Of a stretch of DNA of 64,000 bases, positions 41,702-54,099 are shown in pieces (positions within the stretch are counted from its first letter, which is position 1; each line of letters opens with the position of its first letter). Made by a program: the position numbers and the translations under genes. Under the pieces are notes generated by a model, which did no database searches, was not told where the DNA came from, and saw nothing but the letters and a program-made list of their open reading frames with translations. Source of the stretch: Macropodus opercularis (Eukaryota; Chordata; Actinopteri; Anabantiformes; Osphronemidae). The stretch covers positions 15,391,576 to 15,455,575 of the forward strand of contig CM061100.1 in assembly GCA_030770545.1 (NCBI GenBank). Reading direction: 5' to 3'.

Positions 41702-44700
41702 AGAGGGAGGTGGAGGAAGAGCAACCTCTCCTCCCCCCTCTCCCCTATTCTGAGCTCTCCACCTCCCTTTCTCCCTCAATGTGAGGGAGGGGGAGAGGGA
41801 GGTGGAGGAAGAGCAACCTCTCCTCCCCACTCTCCCCCATTCTGAGCTCTCCACCTCCCTTTCTCCCTCAATGTGAGGGAGGGGGAGAGGGAGGTGGAGG
41901 AAGAGCAACCTCTCCTCCCCACTCTCCCCCATTCTGAGCTCTCCACCTCCCTTTCTCCCTCAATGTGAGGGAGGGGGAGAGGGAGGGGGAGGAAGAGCAA
42001 CCTCTCCTCCCCCCTCTCCCTCATTCTTAGCTCTCCACCTCTCCTTCCCCCTCTTCCCCATTCTTAGCTCTCCACCTCCCTTTCTCCCTCAATGTGAGGG
42101 AGGGGGAGAGGGAGGTGGAGGAAGAGCAACCTCTCCTCCCCACTCTCCCCCATTCTGAGCTCTCCACCTCCCTTTCTCCCTCAATGTGAGGGAGGGGGAG
42201 AGGGAGGTGGAGGAAGAGCAACCTCTCCTCCCCCCTCTCCCTCATTCTTAGCTCTCCACCTCTCCTCCCCCCTCTTCCCCATTCTTAGCTCTCCACCTCC
42301 CTTTCTCCCTCAATGTGAAGGAGGGGGAGAGGGAGGTGGAGGAAGAGCAACCTCTCCTCCCCACTCTCCCCCATTCTGAGCTCTCCATCTCCCTCTCTCC
42401 CTCAATGTGAGGGAGGGGGAGAGGGAGGTGGAGGAAGAGCAACCTCTCCTCCCCACTCTCCCCCATTCTGAGCTCTCCATCTCCCTCTCTCCCTCAATGT
42501 GAGGGAGGGGGAGAGGGAGGTGGAGGAAGAGCAACCTCTCCTCCCCCCTCTCCCCTATTCTGAGCTCTCCACCTCCCTTTCTCCCTCAATGTGAGGGAGG
42601 GGGAGAGGGAGGTGGAGGAAGAGCAACCTCTCCTCCCCCCTCTCCCCTATTCTGAGCTCTCCACCTCCCTTTCTCCCTCAATGTGAGGGAGGGGGAGAGG
42701 GAGGTGGAGGAAGAGCAACCTCTCCTCCCCCCTCTCCCCCATTCTGAGCTGAGGAAGAGCAACCTCTCCTCCCCCCTCTCCCCCATTCTGAGCTCTCCAC
42801 CTCCCTCTTTCCCTCAATGTGAGGGAGGGGGAGAGGGAGATGGAGGAAGAGCAACCTCTCCTCCCCCCTCTCCCTCATTCTTAGCTCTCCACCTCTCCTC
42901 CCCCCTCTCCCCCATTCTGAGCTCTCCACCTCCCTTTCTTCCTCAATGTGAGGGAGGGGGAGAGGGAGGTGGAGGAAGAGCAACCTCTCCTCCCGCCTCT
43001 CCCTCATTTTTAGCTCTCCACCTCCTTTTCTCCCTCAATGTGAGGGAGGGGGAGAGGGAGGTGGAGGAGGAGCAACCTCTCCTCCCCCCTCTCCCCTATT
43101 CTGAGCTCTCCACCTCTCCTCCCCCCTCTCCCCCATTCTGAGCTCTCCATCTCCCTCTCTCCCTCAATGTGAGGGAGGGGGAGAGGGAGGTGGAGGAAGA
43201 GCAACCTCTCCTCCCCCCTCTCCCCCATTCTTAGCTCTCCACCTCCCTTTCTTCCTCAATGTGAGGGAGGGGGAGAGGGAGGTGGAGGAAGAGCAACCTC
43301 TCCTCCCCCCTCTCCCCCATTCTGAGCTCTCCACCTCTCTTTCTTCCTCAATGTGAGGGAGGTGGAGAGGGAGGTGGACAGAGATCAACCTCCCCTCCCC
43401 CCTCTCCCCCATTCTGAGCTGAGGAAGAGCAATCTTTCCTCCCCCCTCTCCCCCATTCTGAGCTCTCCATCTCCCTCTCTCCCTCAATGTGAGGGAGGGG
43501 GAGAGGGAGGTGGAGGAAGAGCAACCTCTCCTCCCCCCTCCCCCCCATTCTTAGCTCTCCACCTCCCTTTCTCCCTCAATGTGAGGGAGGGGGAGAGGGA
43601 GGTGGAGGAAGAGCAACCTCTCCTCCCCCCTCTCCCCCATTCTGAGCTCTCCACTTCCCTTTCTCCCTCAATGTGAGGGAGGGGGAGAGGGAGGTGGAGG
43701 AAGAGCAACCTCTCCTCCCCCCTCTCCCCCATTCTGAGCTCTCCACCTCCCTTTCTCCCTCAATGTGAGGGAGGGGGAGAGGGAGGTGGAGGAAGAGCAA
43801 CCTCTCCTCCCCCCTCTCCCCCATTCTGAGCTCTCCACCTCCCTTTCTCCCTCAATGTGAGGGAGGGGGAGAGGGAGGTGGAGGAAGAGCAACCTCTCCT
43901 CCCCCCTCTCCCCCATTCTGAGCTCTCCACTTCCCTTTCTCCCTCAATGTGAGGGAGGGGGAGAGGGAGGTGGAGGAAGAGCAACCTCTCCTCCCCCCTC
44001 TCCCCCATTCTGAGCTCTCCACCTCCCTTTCTCCCTCAATGTGAGGGAGGGGGAGAGGGAGGTGGAGGAAGAGCAACCTCTCCTCCCCCCTCTCCCCCAT
44101 TCTGAGCTCTCCACCTCCCTTTCTCCCTCAATGTGAGGGAGGGGGAGAGGGAGGTGGAGGAAGAGCAACCTCTTCTCCCCCCTCTCCCCCATTCTGAGCT
44201 CTCCACCTCCCTTTCTCCCTCAATGTGAGGGAGGGGGAGAGGGAGGTGGAGGAAGAGCCACCTCTCCTCCCCCCTCTCCCTCATTCTTAGCTCTCCACCT
44301 CTCCTCCCCCCTCTCCCCCATTCTTAGCTCTCCACCTCCCTTTCTCCCTCAATGTGAGGGAGGGGGAGAGGGAGGTGGAGGAAGAGCAACCTCTCCTCCC
44401 CCCTCTCCCCCATTCTGAGCTCTCCACCTCCCTTTCTCCCTCAATGTGAGGGAGGGGGAGAGGGAGGTGGAGGAAGAGCAACCTCTCCTCCCCCCTCTCC
44501 CCCATTCTGAGCTCTCCACCTCCCTTTCTCCCTCAATGTGAGGGAGGGGGAGAGGGAGGTGGAGGAAGAGCAACCTCTCCTCCCCCCTCTCCCCCATTCT
44601 GAGCTCTCCACCTCCCTTTCTCCCTCAATGTGAGGGAGGGGGAGAGGGAGGTGGAGGAAGAGCAACCTCTCCTCCCCCCTCTCCCCCATTCTGAGCTCTC

Positions 44701-45194
44701 CACTTCCCTTTCTCCCTCAATGTGAGGGAGGGGGAGAGGGAGGTGGAGGAAGAGCAACCTCTCCTCCCCCCTCTCCCCCATTCTGAGCTCTCCACCTCCC
44801 TTTCTCCCTCAATGTGAGGGAGGGGGAGAGGGAGGTGGAGGAAGAGCAACCTCTCCTCCCCCCTCTCCCCCATTCTGAGCTCTCCACCTCCCTTTCTCCC
44901 TCAATGTGAGGGAGGGGGAGAGGGAGGTGGAGGAAGAGCAACCTCTCCTCCCCCCTCTCCCCCATTCTGAGCTCTCCACCTCCCTTTCTCCCTCAATGTG
45001 AGGGAGGGGGAGAGGGAGGTGGAGGAAGAGCCACCTCTCCTCCCCACTCTCCCCCATTCTGAGCTCTCCACCTCCCTTTCTTCCTCAATGTGAGGGAGGT
45101 GGACGAAGATTAACCTCCCCTCCCCCCTCTCCCCCATTCTGAGCTGAGGAAGAGCAACCTCCCCTCCCCCCTCTCCCCCATTCTGAGCGAGCAC
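41702..45194. repeat. 92-bp foldback minisatellite (unit 2)
   Basis: Same total length, number of units and order of variant units as in unit 1. Confidence 0.97.
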
Positions 45195-45401
45195 CCCCCC
45201 CCCTCCCCATTGAGCTTTGTACATAGTGTAAATAGTTAATAAAAGTTCAGAGCGTGGCTGGTTTGTTTCCGTGTCTTCTTTCTCTTGTTCCAGGTGAAAC
45301 ACTAAGCAGCTGCTTTATGTTGGACTCTACTCGTCTCTGCTGAGCTTAAAGTCAGTTGGTTTAGTCAGAAATCTCACTAACGCGTCTCTTCACATTAACC
45401 G

Positions 45402-46014
45402 AAGTCATTTCAACGCTGCAGAAACACACACAACAGCGCGAATGAAGAAAAGCTGAACCTTTAGGTCAAAGCATCAAAACAAAGTGAAGAGTTGCCTGAA
45501 TCAACTGAAACACACCTGGAAACTATGCGGCTCTGAAAAATCTACGGTTGTGTCCAGTCAGTCAACGATAGAAACCTGAAGCTGAGTGTTAGAAAACGAG
45601 GGAAAACACTGAATGGTAGTTATTTCTGAACTGATGCAAACAGAGTCACTACACAGGCCCTGAATAAAATACTAGCAACCACAGACATCGGCCAAACTAA
45701 GGAGTCGATGCCCCGGAGGAGCAGCAGAACCAGCGTCTGCTTGAACATCCTACCCATGCGCTGCTACTGGCTCTGCTTCTAAGTTAGAGGAACAATCCTT
45801 TTACTGGATGCAAGTCTGCTTGTGGCCTGTGGTTCAACATCAACACACGTCTGCGTTTCTGGATTTGTTTCTATTATTGGAAATTATATCCAAAAAAAAG
45901 CAGCGATATGACAAAGTCTCCCTCAGCAAACTGTTGGACCGACTCACGTTTGTTAATGTGTTCAGGAATCCCCAGGTTTACTGGGGAACTTACAGATGTA
46001 CAGTCATTGACAGA
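45402..46014 (+). repeat. duplicated block A' (unit 2)
   Basis: Unit-2 copy of 15250-15862. Confidence 0.85.
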
Positions 46015-47296
46015 AGTTGCTCTCGGTTGCTCTGCGTTCTTTTAAAGGATTTTGGTTCAGCAGTCCTAGAACAAACTAGCTACAGAAAAACAACAGGTCG
46101 CATCTCTTCAAGGAAGAACGTGAAGCTTGTGGATGTGCCAGGACACTGTCAAAGGGCTGAAGCTCGTCAAACGGCCAACACCTTGTATTTGACCCATAAT
46201 AAAGCAGGAACACTGTCAGAAAGTTAATCAGGAGCTAAGAGGAATGTGATGCTACTCACTGGCAGGAACCAGAGCCACCAGTGCTCCGATGACGCGTGAC
46301 CACCTCGCTGAACACAAAGCAGGTTATTTACAGTCTCACCCTACAGCCTGAGCAGCGACGGATTCTTCGCTGGCTAGCGTCCTTTCACAATAAAACAGCT
46401 GGCGCAGTCGTCGACAGTCACGGACCGAGTCCTGACGTCGAGGGAGCACAAAGAGGAGACCTGGGTGGGAGGTCAACCGCAAGACGAGGATCCCGACTCC
46501 CACCCAGACCGAAGTCTGGGGGCAACCGGTCAGAACCTGAAGCCTAGACTTCTTCCTCCTCTAGCCGCTGCCTCTTACCTGCTGCACTTACCCGATCCAG
46601 ACACTCAGCGACTGAACGCTGGAGACACACGGCTCTGAGTCTGACGAAAGCTGTAGATGAGGACAGAGAGAAACACGAGAGACCAGCTCAGTCACACGTG
46701 GACGTGGTGGAGCGAGGAAACAGATGGAAAACCAGATGTGCTTGACTTTGCCCTCTCAGTCTGGGTGTTGTGAGTCACCGTAGGGAAAGAGACGTTACGG
46801 TGAGGGAAGCTGGTCTGGAGGCTGCTCACCTGGGAGCTGCTGTGATGTTTGGCAGCACGGGGAGAGCTCTGGGTGTTTCCAGACAGCAGGGCTAGTGACG
46901 GGGTTTGAGCTGGGGGAGGGTCCGATACAGCAGGTGGCGCTAAACACCGCAGCAGAAGCAGCAAAGGAGGAAGAAGAAGAAGCAGCAGCAAAGGAGGACG
47001 ACGACGAAGAAGCAGTCATGGCGTCTGCGCTCTGAGACGGCGGCAACAGGTAGATTTTTATTAAACAGCTGGAGACATGACAAGTGGCGGATTTTGCAGC
47101 CGAGCTTTTTTTGTTTTGTTTTATCGCTTTCCAGGTGACTTTAGGTCGTCCAGAGTTAAGGCTTTGTTAGCCAATCTACGCTAAGCTAGGCTAAGCTAAG
47201 CTACCTAATATTACGATGAAGACATTTGCTGTGCTCCGTACATGTAGAACGTTTCTTCTGTCCTTACCTCGTGTTATGTGACAGCGCTAGGAAGAA

Positions 47297-47984
47297 AGGG
47301 CTTCAATTCAATTGAAATTCAACTTTATTTATATAGCGCCAATTCACAACATCAGTTATAAGTGAGGTTTAAGACCTGACACAACTAAACCAAAGTTTAG
47401 CTAGTTAGTCACATGTGGACATGGAGGCATGTTAGTGGATAGAAGAAACCGAAAAGAGCTCAGTGAATGAAGGACGTCCCCCAGCATCTAAGTCTATAGC
47501 AGCTGAACGAGCAGAACCATCTCTAACTATACGCTTTGTCAAAAAGAAAGGTTTTCAAACTAGAGAGGGCGTCTGCTGCTAGAACCTGAACTGGAAGCTG
47601 GTTCCACATAGAGGAGCTTGGAGCTAAAGGCTCTGCCTCCCGTTCTACAGGTAGAAACTCTAGGAACCACCAGCAGACCAGCTCTGAGAAGCAAGGTTCT
47701 GTTGGAGCAGAAGGAGCCATGAGGTCTAAGACAAGATGGAGCTTTATCATGAAGAGCTTTGTAGGTGAGGAGAGGGATTTTGAATTCTATCCTAGATTTG
47801 ACAGGGAGCCAATGCAGAGAAGCTCATGTAGGAGAAATGTGAGTCCAGTCAGACTCTGGCTGCAGCATTTTGAATGAACTGGAGGCTTTTCAAAGAGTTA
47901 GTGGGACAAACTATGAGCAGCGAGTTACAGTCGTCCAGCCTAGAGGTAACAAATGCATGGATTAATTCTTCAGCGTCACTCTGC
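47297..47984 (-). mobile_element. LINE C-terminus / teleost 3'-tail repeat (unit 2)
   Basis: Unit-2 copy, 13 bp shorter; a TGA microhomology flanks the deletion. Same abrupt right end against telomere-like sequence. Confidence 0.65.
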
Positions 47985-48202
47985 TTAGGGTTAGGGGTCG
48001 GGTGTGTGAGTTTTTTCTCAGTGACTCTCCCTGCTCTGTCTTTTAGAGTAGAGCAGTTTGGTGTGGAGAGCCAATTGTGAGGGTTACTCATCAGTAGTGT
48101 ACCTTAGGTTCATCGGGCGTTTCGGCCATTTACCACTAGACACCCTCCCCTAAGGGCGGCCCCCTGGGGTGATCAAGTCCCAGGGTATGTCCTCTTAGGG
48201 TT
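47985..48202 (+). repeat. telomere-like seeds plus subtelomeric blocks 1 and 2 (unit 2)
   Basis: Unit-2 copy of 17846-18063. Confidence 0.85.
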
Positions 48203-48738
48203 AGGGTGAGGTTTGAAATGTGGTTTTTTTTGCACTGGCAAGCAGGAGTCTGTGCCATATCACCAAAAAGCCCATTCAGTCAGGATGTTGCGTATTTAAC
48301 CGTTGGCACACATGTATACACACACACACACGCATGTATCTTGTTAATAGCATGCATAGAGTGAAAGGGCCCAGCTATAAGTGCTGTAAATACAAATAGC
48401 TATAAATGTTAATTGATACCAAAGTAGAATCATGCAACACACAAGAAGAATAAACTCATGCAGAATAAATTATTACATTAAAAAGTTCATGTGTGGGGCA
48501 TGCAAAATGGTTAAGAAGTTAATATGTAGGACATATCATTATTGAGGAGTCATGCAGTGGAGGAATAGTTTTATCACTTAATTCCAAATTTAAGAAAGAT
48601 TTTTTATGTGTATGTGTTACTCGGACTCTCCTATCAACAGGTTTCCCTCAGCGCCACAGGTAGACCTGGTTGTCTGTGCGTGCATATCTGTGTGCAGCCA
48701 ACTCTCTGTTTTCCCTATAAGCCAGCTCCCTCAAGCAG

Positions 48739-49039
48739 AGGGCGGGGGGTGTTTAGGTTGAGGGTTAGAGTGGGGTAGGGGGCGGAGTAAAAGGACGGGG
48801 TTGGAGTTTAGGATTAGGATTAGGGTGGGGGATAAGGTGGAGGGAGGTTAGGAAAGGGTGGGGGACAGGGTTAGGATGGGATGAGGGATAGGGTGGAGGG
48901 AGGTTGGGGTTGGGATTAGGAAAGGTGGGGGATAGGATAGGGGCAAGAGTAAAAGTCAGGATGGGGGGGTGTTAGTGTTAATTAGGCAGTGGAGTGAAGG
49001 ATGAAGGGTAAGGAGAATGAATTGGGGGCTGAAATGGAG
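48739..49039 (+). repeat. degenerate telomere-like G-rich tract (unit 2)
   Basis: Unit-2 copy of 18600-18900. Confidence 0.6.
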
Positions 49040-49238
49040 CCCAAAGCTTGAGGACAGACCAGAGACACACAACAGGTAATACAGGCAAGATATATATTTA
49101 AAACAAATGTTTGTTTGTTTGTTTGTTGAACTTACTTACTGCCTAGGAAGAAACACACTCCCATCTCTACAATCATGCATTTTTATTTTTCAGTTCCTCC
49201 ATTCAGTTATGATAATCTATGTATTCCTTGTGTATTAG

Positions 49239-52200
49239 ATGTATTTATTAAATGTTCAAAGCTAAAGGAATTTTTGTTTTCAATTTCTCCATCCACAGCC
49301 TCTCCTGCCTCCTGCGCTGGCCCCCCGTCCACGTGGCGGATGCTTGGAGGCCAGTGATTGTGAGATGGTGAAGGGGGTGTGTTTGGAAATGCTGCACCAA
49401 GGGAGTGGATAATCTGGCCGTCTTCATGCTGCGGATGTGTTGCTGGAGTCTGGTAAAAAGTGTTTTTCCTGTTTCACCCACGTACATCTTTCCACAGGTT
49501 TGGCAGATGATGCAGTAGCCCAGGTTGGAGCTGTGGATGCTGAACTCACCGTTAATAGGTGCTCCTGCGCCCCCGTGTGGATCAAAAATGAATTTCTCTT
49601 GCCTGAAAGCCCAGTGCCCGTCCCGATTTCCAGCAACTGTGTGCCTGCAAAACCTAGCTCTGACTAATAAATCTCTTAGATTACACTGTAGTTTTTAAAT
49701 TGATCACGGTCAGCCATAATTGTTATAAAGTTGTTCTGCCACAGATTCTGTAAGTAAGGACGAGGTCTGGAGTAGGTTGTGACCAAGGGGACGAGTTCTG
49801 TAGGCTCCATTCTGTGTTTCTCTCCCTGTGGTCGCCGCTCTCCGGCTCCGCTGAGAGACAGAGCAGCGGAGGGGGGAGAGAGATGATAGCGTCTGCTTTT
49901 TAACGCGTCCCAAAAACCTCCTCGTACCCTCTTGCTCTCAGGAATGAAGCGGAGATGGCTTGGTTTGAATCCGCCTCCCTCGAGCAGATTCTATGAAACC
50001 GGATGATTTGTGATTGAACTATGCCTTTAAATGTGTGTTTCGGATGATAACCGGCTTTATGGAGTAGCGCGTGTGTATCTGTTGGTCTGAAGTAAACACG
50101 GGTGAGTCATTTTTAATTTTCCTCATCTGTGTGTCCAAAAAGTTTACTTCATCAGCGTGTAGATCGTATTTAACCTTGATGGAGGGGTGGTGGTTATTCA
50201 ACGTGTCAGTGAATGTATAAAAACTCTCCTTCCCGTGCTCCCAGATGCCGATGATGTCATCCAGGAAGCGGAGGTAGACGGTAGGTTTCACTGGGCTTTG
50301 TTGTAGTGCCTCGCGTTCCCATTGGCTCATATGAATGTTGGCGTACCTGTGGCCCATCGCCGTGCCCTCCACCTGTAAGTGTTGCTTGTTATCAAACTCG
50401 AAGTCATTGTGTTGAAGGCATATTTCTAGAAGATGTCTGCATCCGGTCTGCTGTGGTCCGGGTATGGAGTAAAGATCTGCTGGACGGCTCCGTGTTGATG
50501 TTTGTATATAAGCTGTCAATGTCTCGACAGCGTCAAAGGGCGAATCCTGTCTAGAAAGTGGTACGTGTCTTTGAGGAAACTGGGATGTTTGCAGGAGAGC
50601 GGACCTAAGGAGAAGTCTATGCACAGCGAGATGTTGTGAGTGGCGCTGCTGCAGTCGGAGACTATGGGTCTGCCGGGAGGGATCGCGTGGGGGACCGTCC
50701 AGGGGAGTGGGTCCTTGTGGATTTTAGGGAGAAGATAGAACTGTCTGTTGCGGTGGATCTGGTCCGAATAAACCCGTCATGGTAGAGTTTTTGAACAATG
50801 CCTCGGATGTGCGCCTGCGTTTGGCTCTGGATGCTGCCGTCTATGGCTTTATAATACCTAGTGGTGTTTAATTGTCTATGGGCTTCCAGGGCATGTTGTT
50901 GTAAATCCGTGATGACAATTTTTGAGCCCTTATCGGCCGGATTAATTATGATATTGAAGTTGACTGACCCTGTAATTGCTCTTTTATCCTCCGCCGTGGA
51001 TCGGTCTCTTTTGTCCAGCGGAGGAACGTAGCGGTTCAGACCGTCAACGTCACGGTGAATGAGAATCTTTGTCTGTGCACTCAGCTCATCCCAGGGTGGT
51101 TCCCGATTAGACAGCAGGGAGAAGGGCATTGCTTCCGAGTGGTTATCCTCAGAGCAATCTAGTAGTTTGACCCGTCTGTGGTACCGGTAAGGGTCAAAAG
51201 TGCTTGGAGTGGGAATGAACGTGAGGCCCCTCTCTAACAGGCGTATCTGAGCCTCACTTGGAGAGGTTGAGACTATCAGAGGGGGAGCCCCAGGAGAGGT
51301 CGACTAGGGTTGTGAGACGGGGTCCCCGTGGGAAAGTGACGCTTGAAGGTGAGCTGCGTCAGTGGAGGTGGGGGGGCGACGGTTGCCACAAAGTTGTTGT
51401 GGGGTTCTAGGGTCGTAGGATCCCAGCCGGGGGTCTCGATGGACCGCGCCCGGTGGGTCCCCGTTAAAATCCTGGTTAGGCTGTGACCACATTATAAATG
51501 TATCTGCATGCATCGGGCTGTTTCCTGTCCAGTGCACGTCGTCCTGCGCTGTGCAGACCTGGTCCTTCGGCAGCGGTCTCAGGAAGGGGAGGTAGCTGGA
51601 GATAAAGTCATTAATGATATTAAGATTATTCTGCTGCGCTGGAGGGAGGAGCGACGAGTAATGAATGAGTGGGAACGCAATCCTGGTTAGGAAAAACGGA
51701 CTGTGCCCTCCTGTAAATCTGACGTAACTGTTTTATGGAGGTTTTGTGTGGGTCCTGATCCCTGTTGTCTATGCCTACAGACAGGAGCAGCAGCTTAACG
51801 GAGGGGTGCTCTGCTGTTTTGTCCAGGATTTTTTGAAAGTGATAGAATGCGGCGCCAGGGTAGCTGTCAGTTTGGACGTTGTTATTTGCGGGCGGGTATA
51901 CGCGAGAGGTTGGAGTCACCGAGGAACCAGGTGGCTTTTCTGCCTCTGATTTTGCGGCCTACTCTGGCTTTGTGCTGGTCGGGCCCGTGCGCCTCCCGTG
52001 TGGAGCTCACACAGCGCGTGTGAACCGAGGCGGCCTCATCCGAGCAACCTGTGGAGGTGGTTTGAGTGGGGTCAGACGGGGTCGTTCTACCATTGTAGTT
52101 GGTGTAATTATACGCTTCGGACCCTGGATGAGAGCTGGATGGGGCTCGTGTGCTCGTATTTGGTTTGTTGGGCTGATTGGCTGGGGGCCGTCCTCACTCC

Positions 52201-52699
52201 CGCTCCTCTTCTTCTCCATATCGATGTAAATATCATTCCCCACCGGTGTGGACTGGGTCAGTCTGGTCTTGTAGCGTTTCTGGGCCCAGCTAACTGCTAT
52301 CTTAACGGTAAGTGGTCATAATCTGAGATAATATTAGAATAGTGGTCCTGCAGGACGCAGAAATTATTCTGCATCCACTGTTGCGCGTTTCTTTCCACAG
52401 CGTCTCTGACTTGTTCTGGGGGGGAGGAGGGTTTAATGAAGCCGGTGAGTTTCCGGACGTGTCTGAACGTTCCCTGTGGCGGCATCTGGGTGCCGATAGC
52501 TTTAGCAATAATGTTCTTATGATGGACCGCTTGCATTAATTTGAAATAATTTGTACAGAGCGATCTGGTGGCCTGATCTAGTTCTGTGTGGGGCGTCTGG
52601 GAGGAGGGAGGTTTTGTTCGTTCTCTTCTGTTTGCGTTCCTGGTTGTGCTGGTCCTGAGTATTTCTGTTATCGTAACTTTCCCTACTTTCTAAAGGTGC
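49239..52699 (-). mobile_element. Penelope-like retroelement, decayed (unit 2)
   Basis: Unit-2 copy of the element with the same frameshifts. It differs from unit 1 by a G-to-A change at 52004 in the ORF1-like part. Endonuclease ~49248-49569, RT ~50019-51299, ORF1-like part ~51304-52699. Confidence 0.85.
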
Positions 52700-53867
52700 T
52701 GTAGTCCCTGGAAAGCTGAAGTAGGCTGTCTTGGATCTGTGGAGGGAAGACGTGGTCGTGTGGGAAATCCCGGTGTTCGCTGGGCCTGTGGTGGTAGAAG
52801 CTCGATCCTGGCGACTCGGAGAAGATGGTGTTTAAAACGAATCTCTTTTAACAGAGCGTCAATTCGTCTTCGTGGCCGGTGAGTAAAAGTTGGTAGTGAG
52901 TGATTATCAAATGTGGACCCGTTGGCAGATCCCCGACTGACGTCTGAGCTGTTGAAATTCCAAACTTTATTTGATCGCCAATTTTTCTAAAAAATGAAAA
53001 CGCCTATTGTGACCAGACACGTCAGTGTTATTCATGCAAGTCAAATTTGATATAAAAAGAGGGAGGACAGATCCCAAGATTTAAGCCTAATTCAGCTTAA
53101 TTGGCCCTAACGTTTGGCAGTGAACTGCTTCCTCAGAGGGGGTTGATTCCAGGAACTGAGCAGAGGGGTAGATGAAACATTGGGAGGGTGAACTAGCTCC
53201 TCCCTCCAATGTTTGTTCTCCCCTGTAATTGGTTGAAGCCTATCCTGTCCCTCTTCTACGTGGCTTAGTTCAGACAATCCCAGAGGAGTTACTAATGTAT
53301 AGGTTTTGGGATATTGATAAGTGCAGAAGAAAATATGGATAATATTTACAAATGGATATGCAATGGACAGGTTTTAAACTGTAATGAGGGATTTACAATA
53401 GATGGGCATAGATTAGCATATTCTAATAATCAGAGGTATGCAAATAAATATGAGCATAATATACTAATGTAGTGGAAAACATTAGCATATGTTAGTAGGC
53501 TTAGGATGCATTTTGTTCAGGCTTTGTTCATTTCCAGGGAATATGATTGTACAGGACGCTTGCTGGCCTTTGGCGGCTGCGAGGACGTCTGGCCTGTAGA
53601 GCGAAAGAATTTGGGCAAAACATTGCGACCCGGTAACCAAAGCTATTGAGACAAAACAATTTCTGGTAATCACAAATCTTTGCATTTGGGCCGATGCAGG
53701 TTGGGGGATCAAAACACGCTCCCTAAACATCTGGGGGGAGAGTTCTCTGCCTGCCTTAGAGACAACTCGTTTTCTGTGGCCAGGCCTCCCCACGCGCTAG
53801 CAAGCATGGAGGCTCGCACATCTGCATTCACATCCTTTCAGCAGCCAATCAGATCCCTCCTGAGTGT

Positions 53868-54099
53868 GTTGACGTGGTGACAGAGGTCAGAGGGTTCACT
53901 GACCCACAGAAGGAGGAGTACTTCATGAAGAGGTTCAGAGATGAGCAGCAGGCCACAACCACCATCTCCCACGTCAAGACCTCACGAAGCCTCCGCATCA
54001 TGTGTCACATCCCAGTCTTCTGCTGGATCTGCTGAGAACCAGAGGGGGAGGGGAGCTGCCCAAGGCAGTGACGGAGATGTACATGTGCTTCCTGGAAAC
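53868..54099 (+). pseudogene. NLR-C (FISNA/NACHT) gene fragment (unit 2)
   Basis: Unit-2 copy of the NLR-C relic, with the same frameshift between the CHIPVFCWI segment and the GGGELPKAVTEMY segment. Confidence 0.85.
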
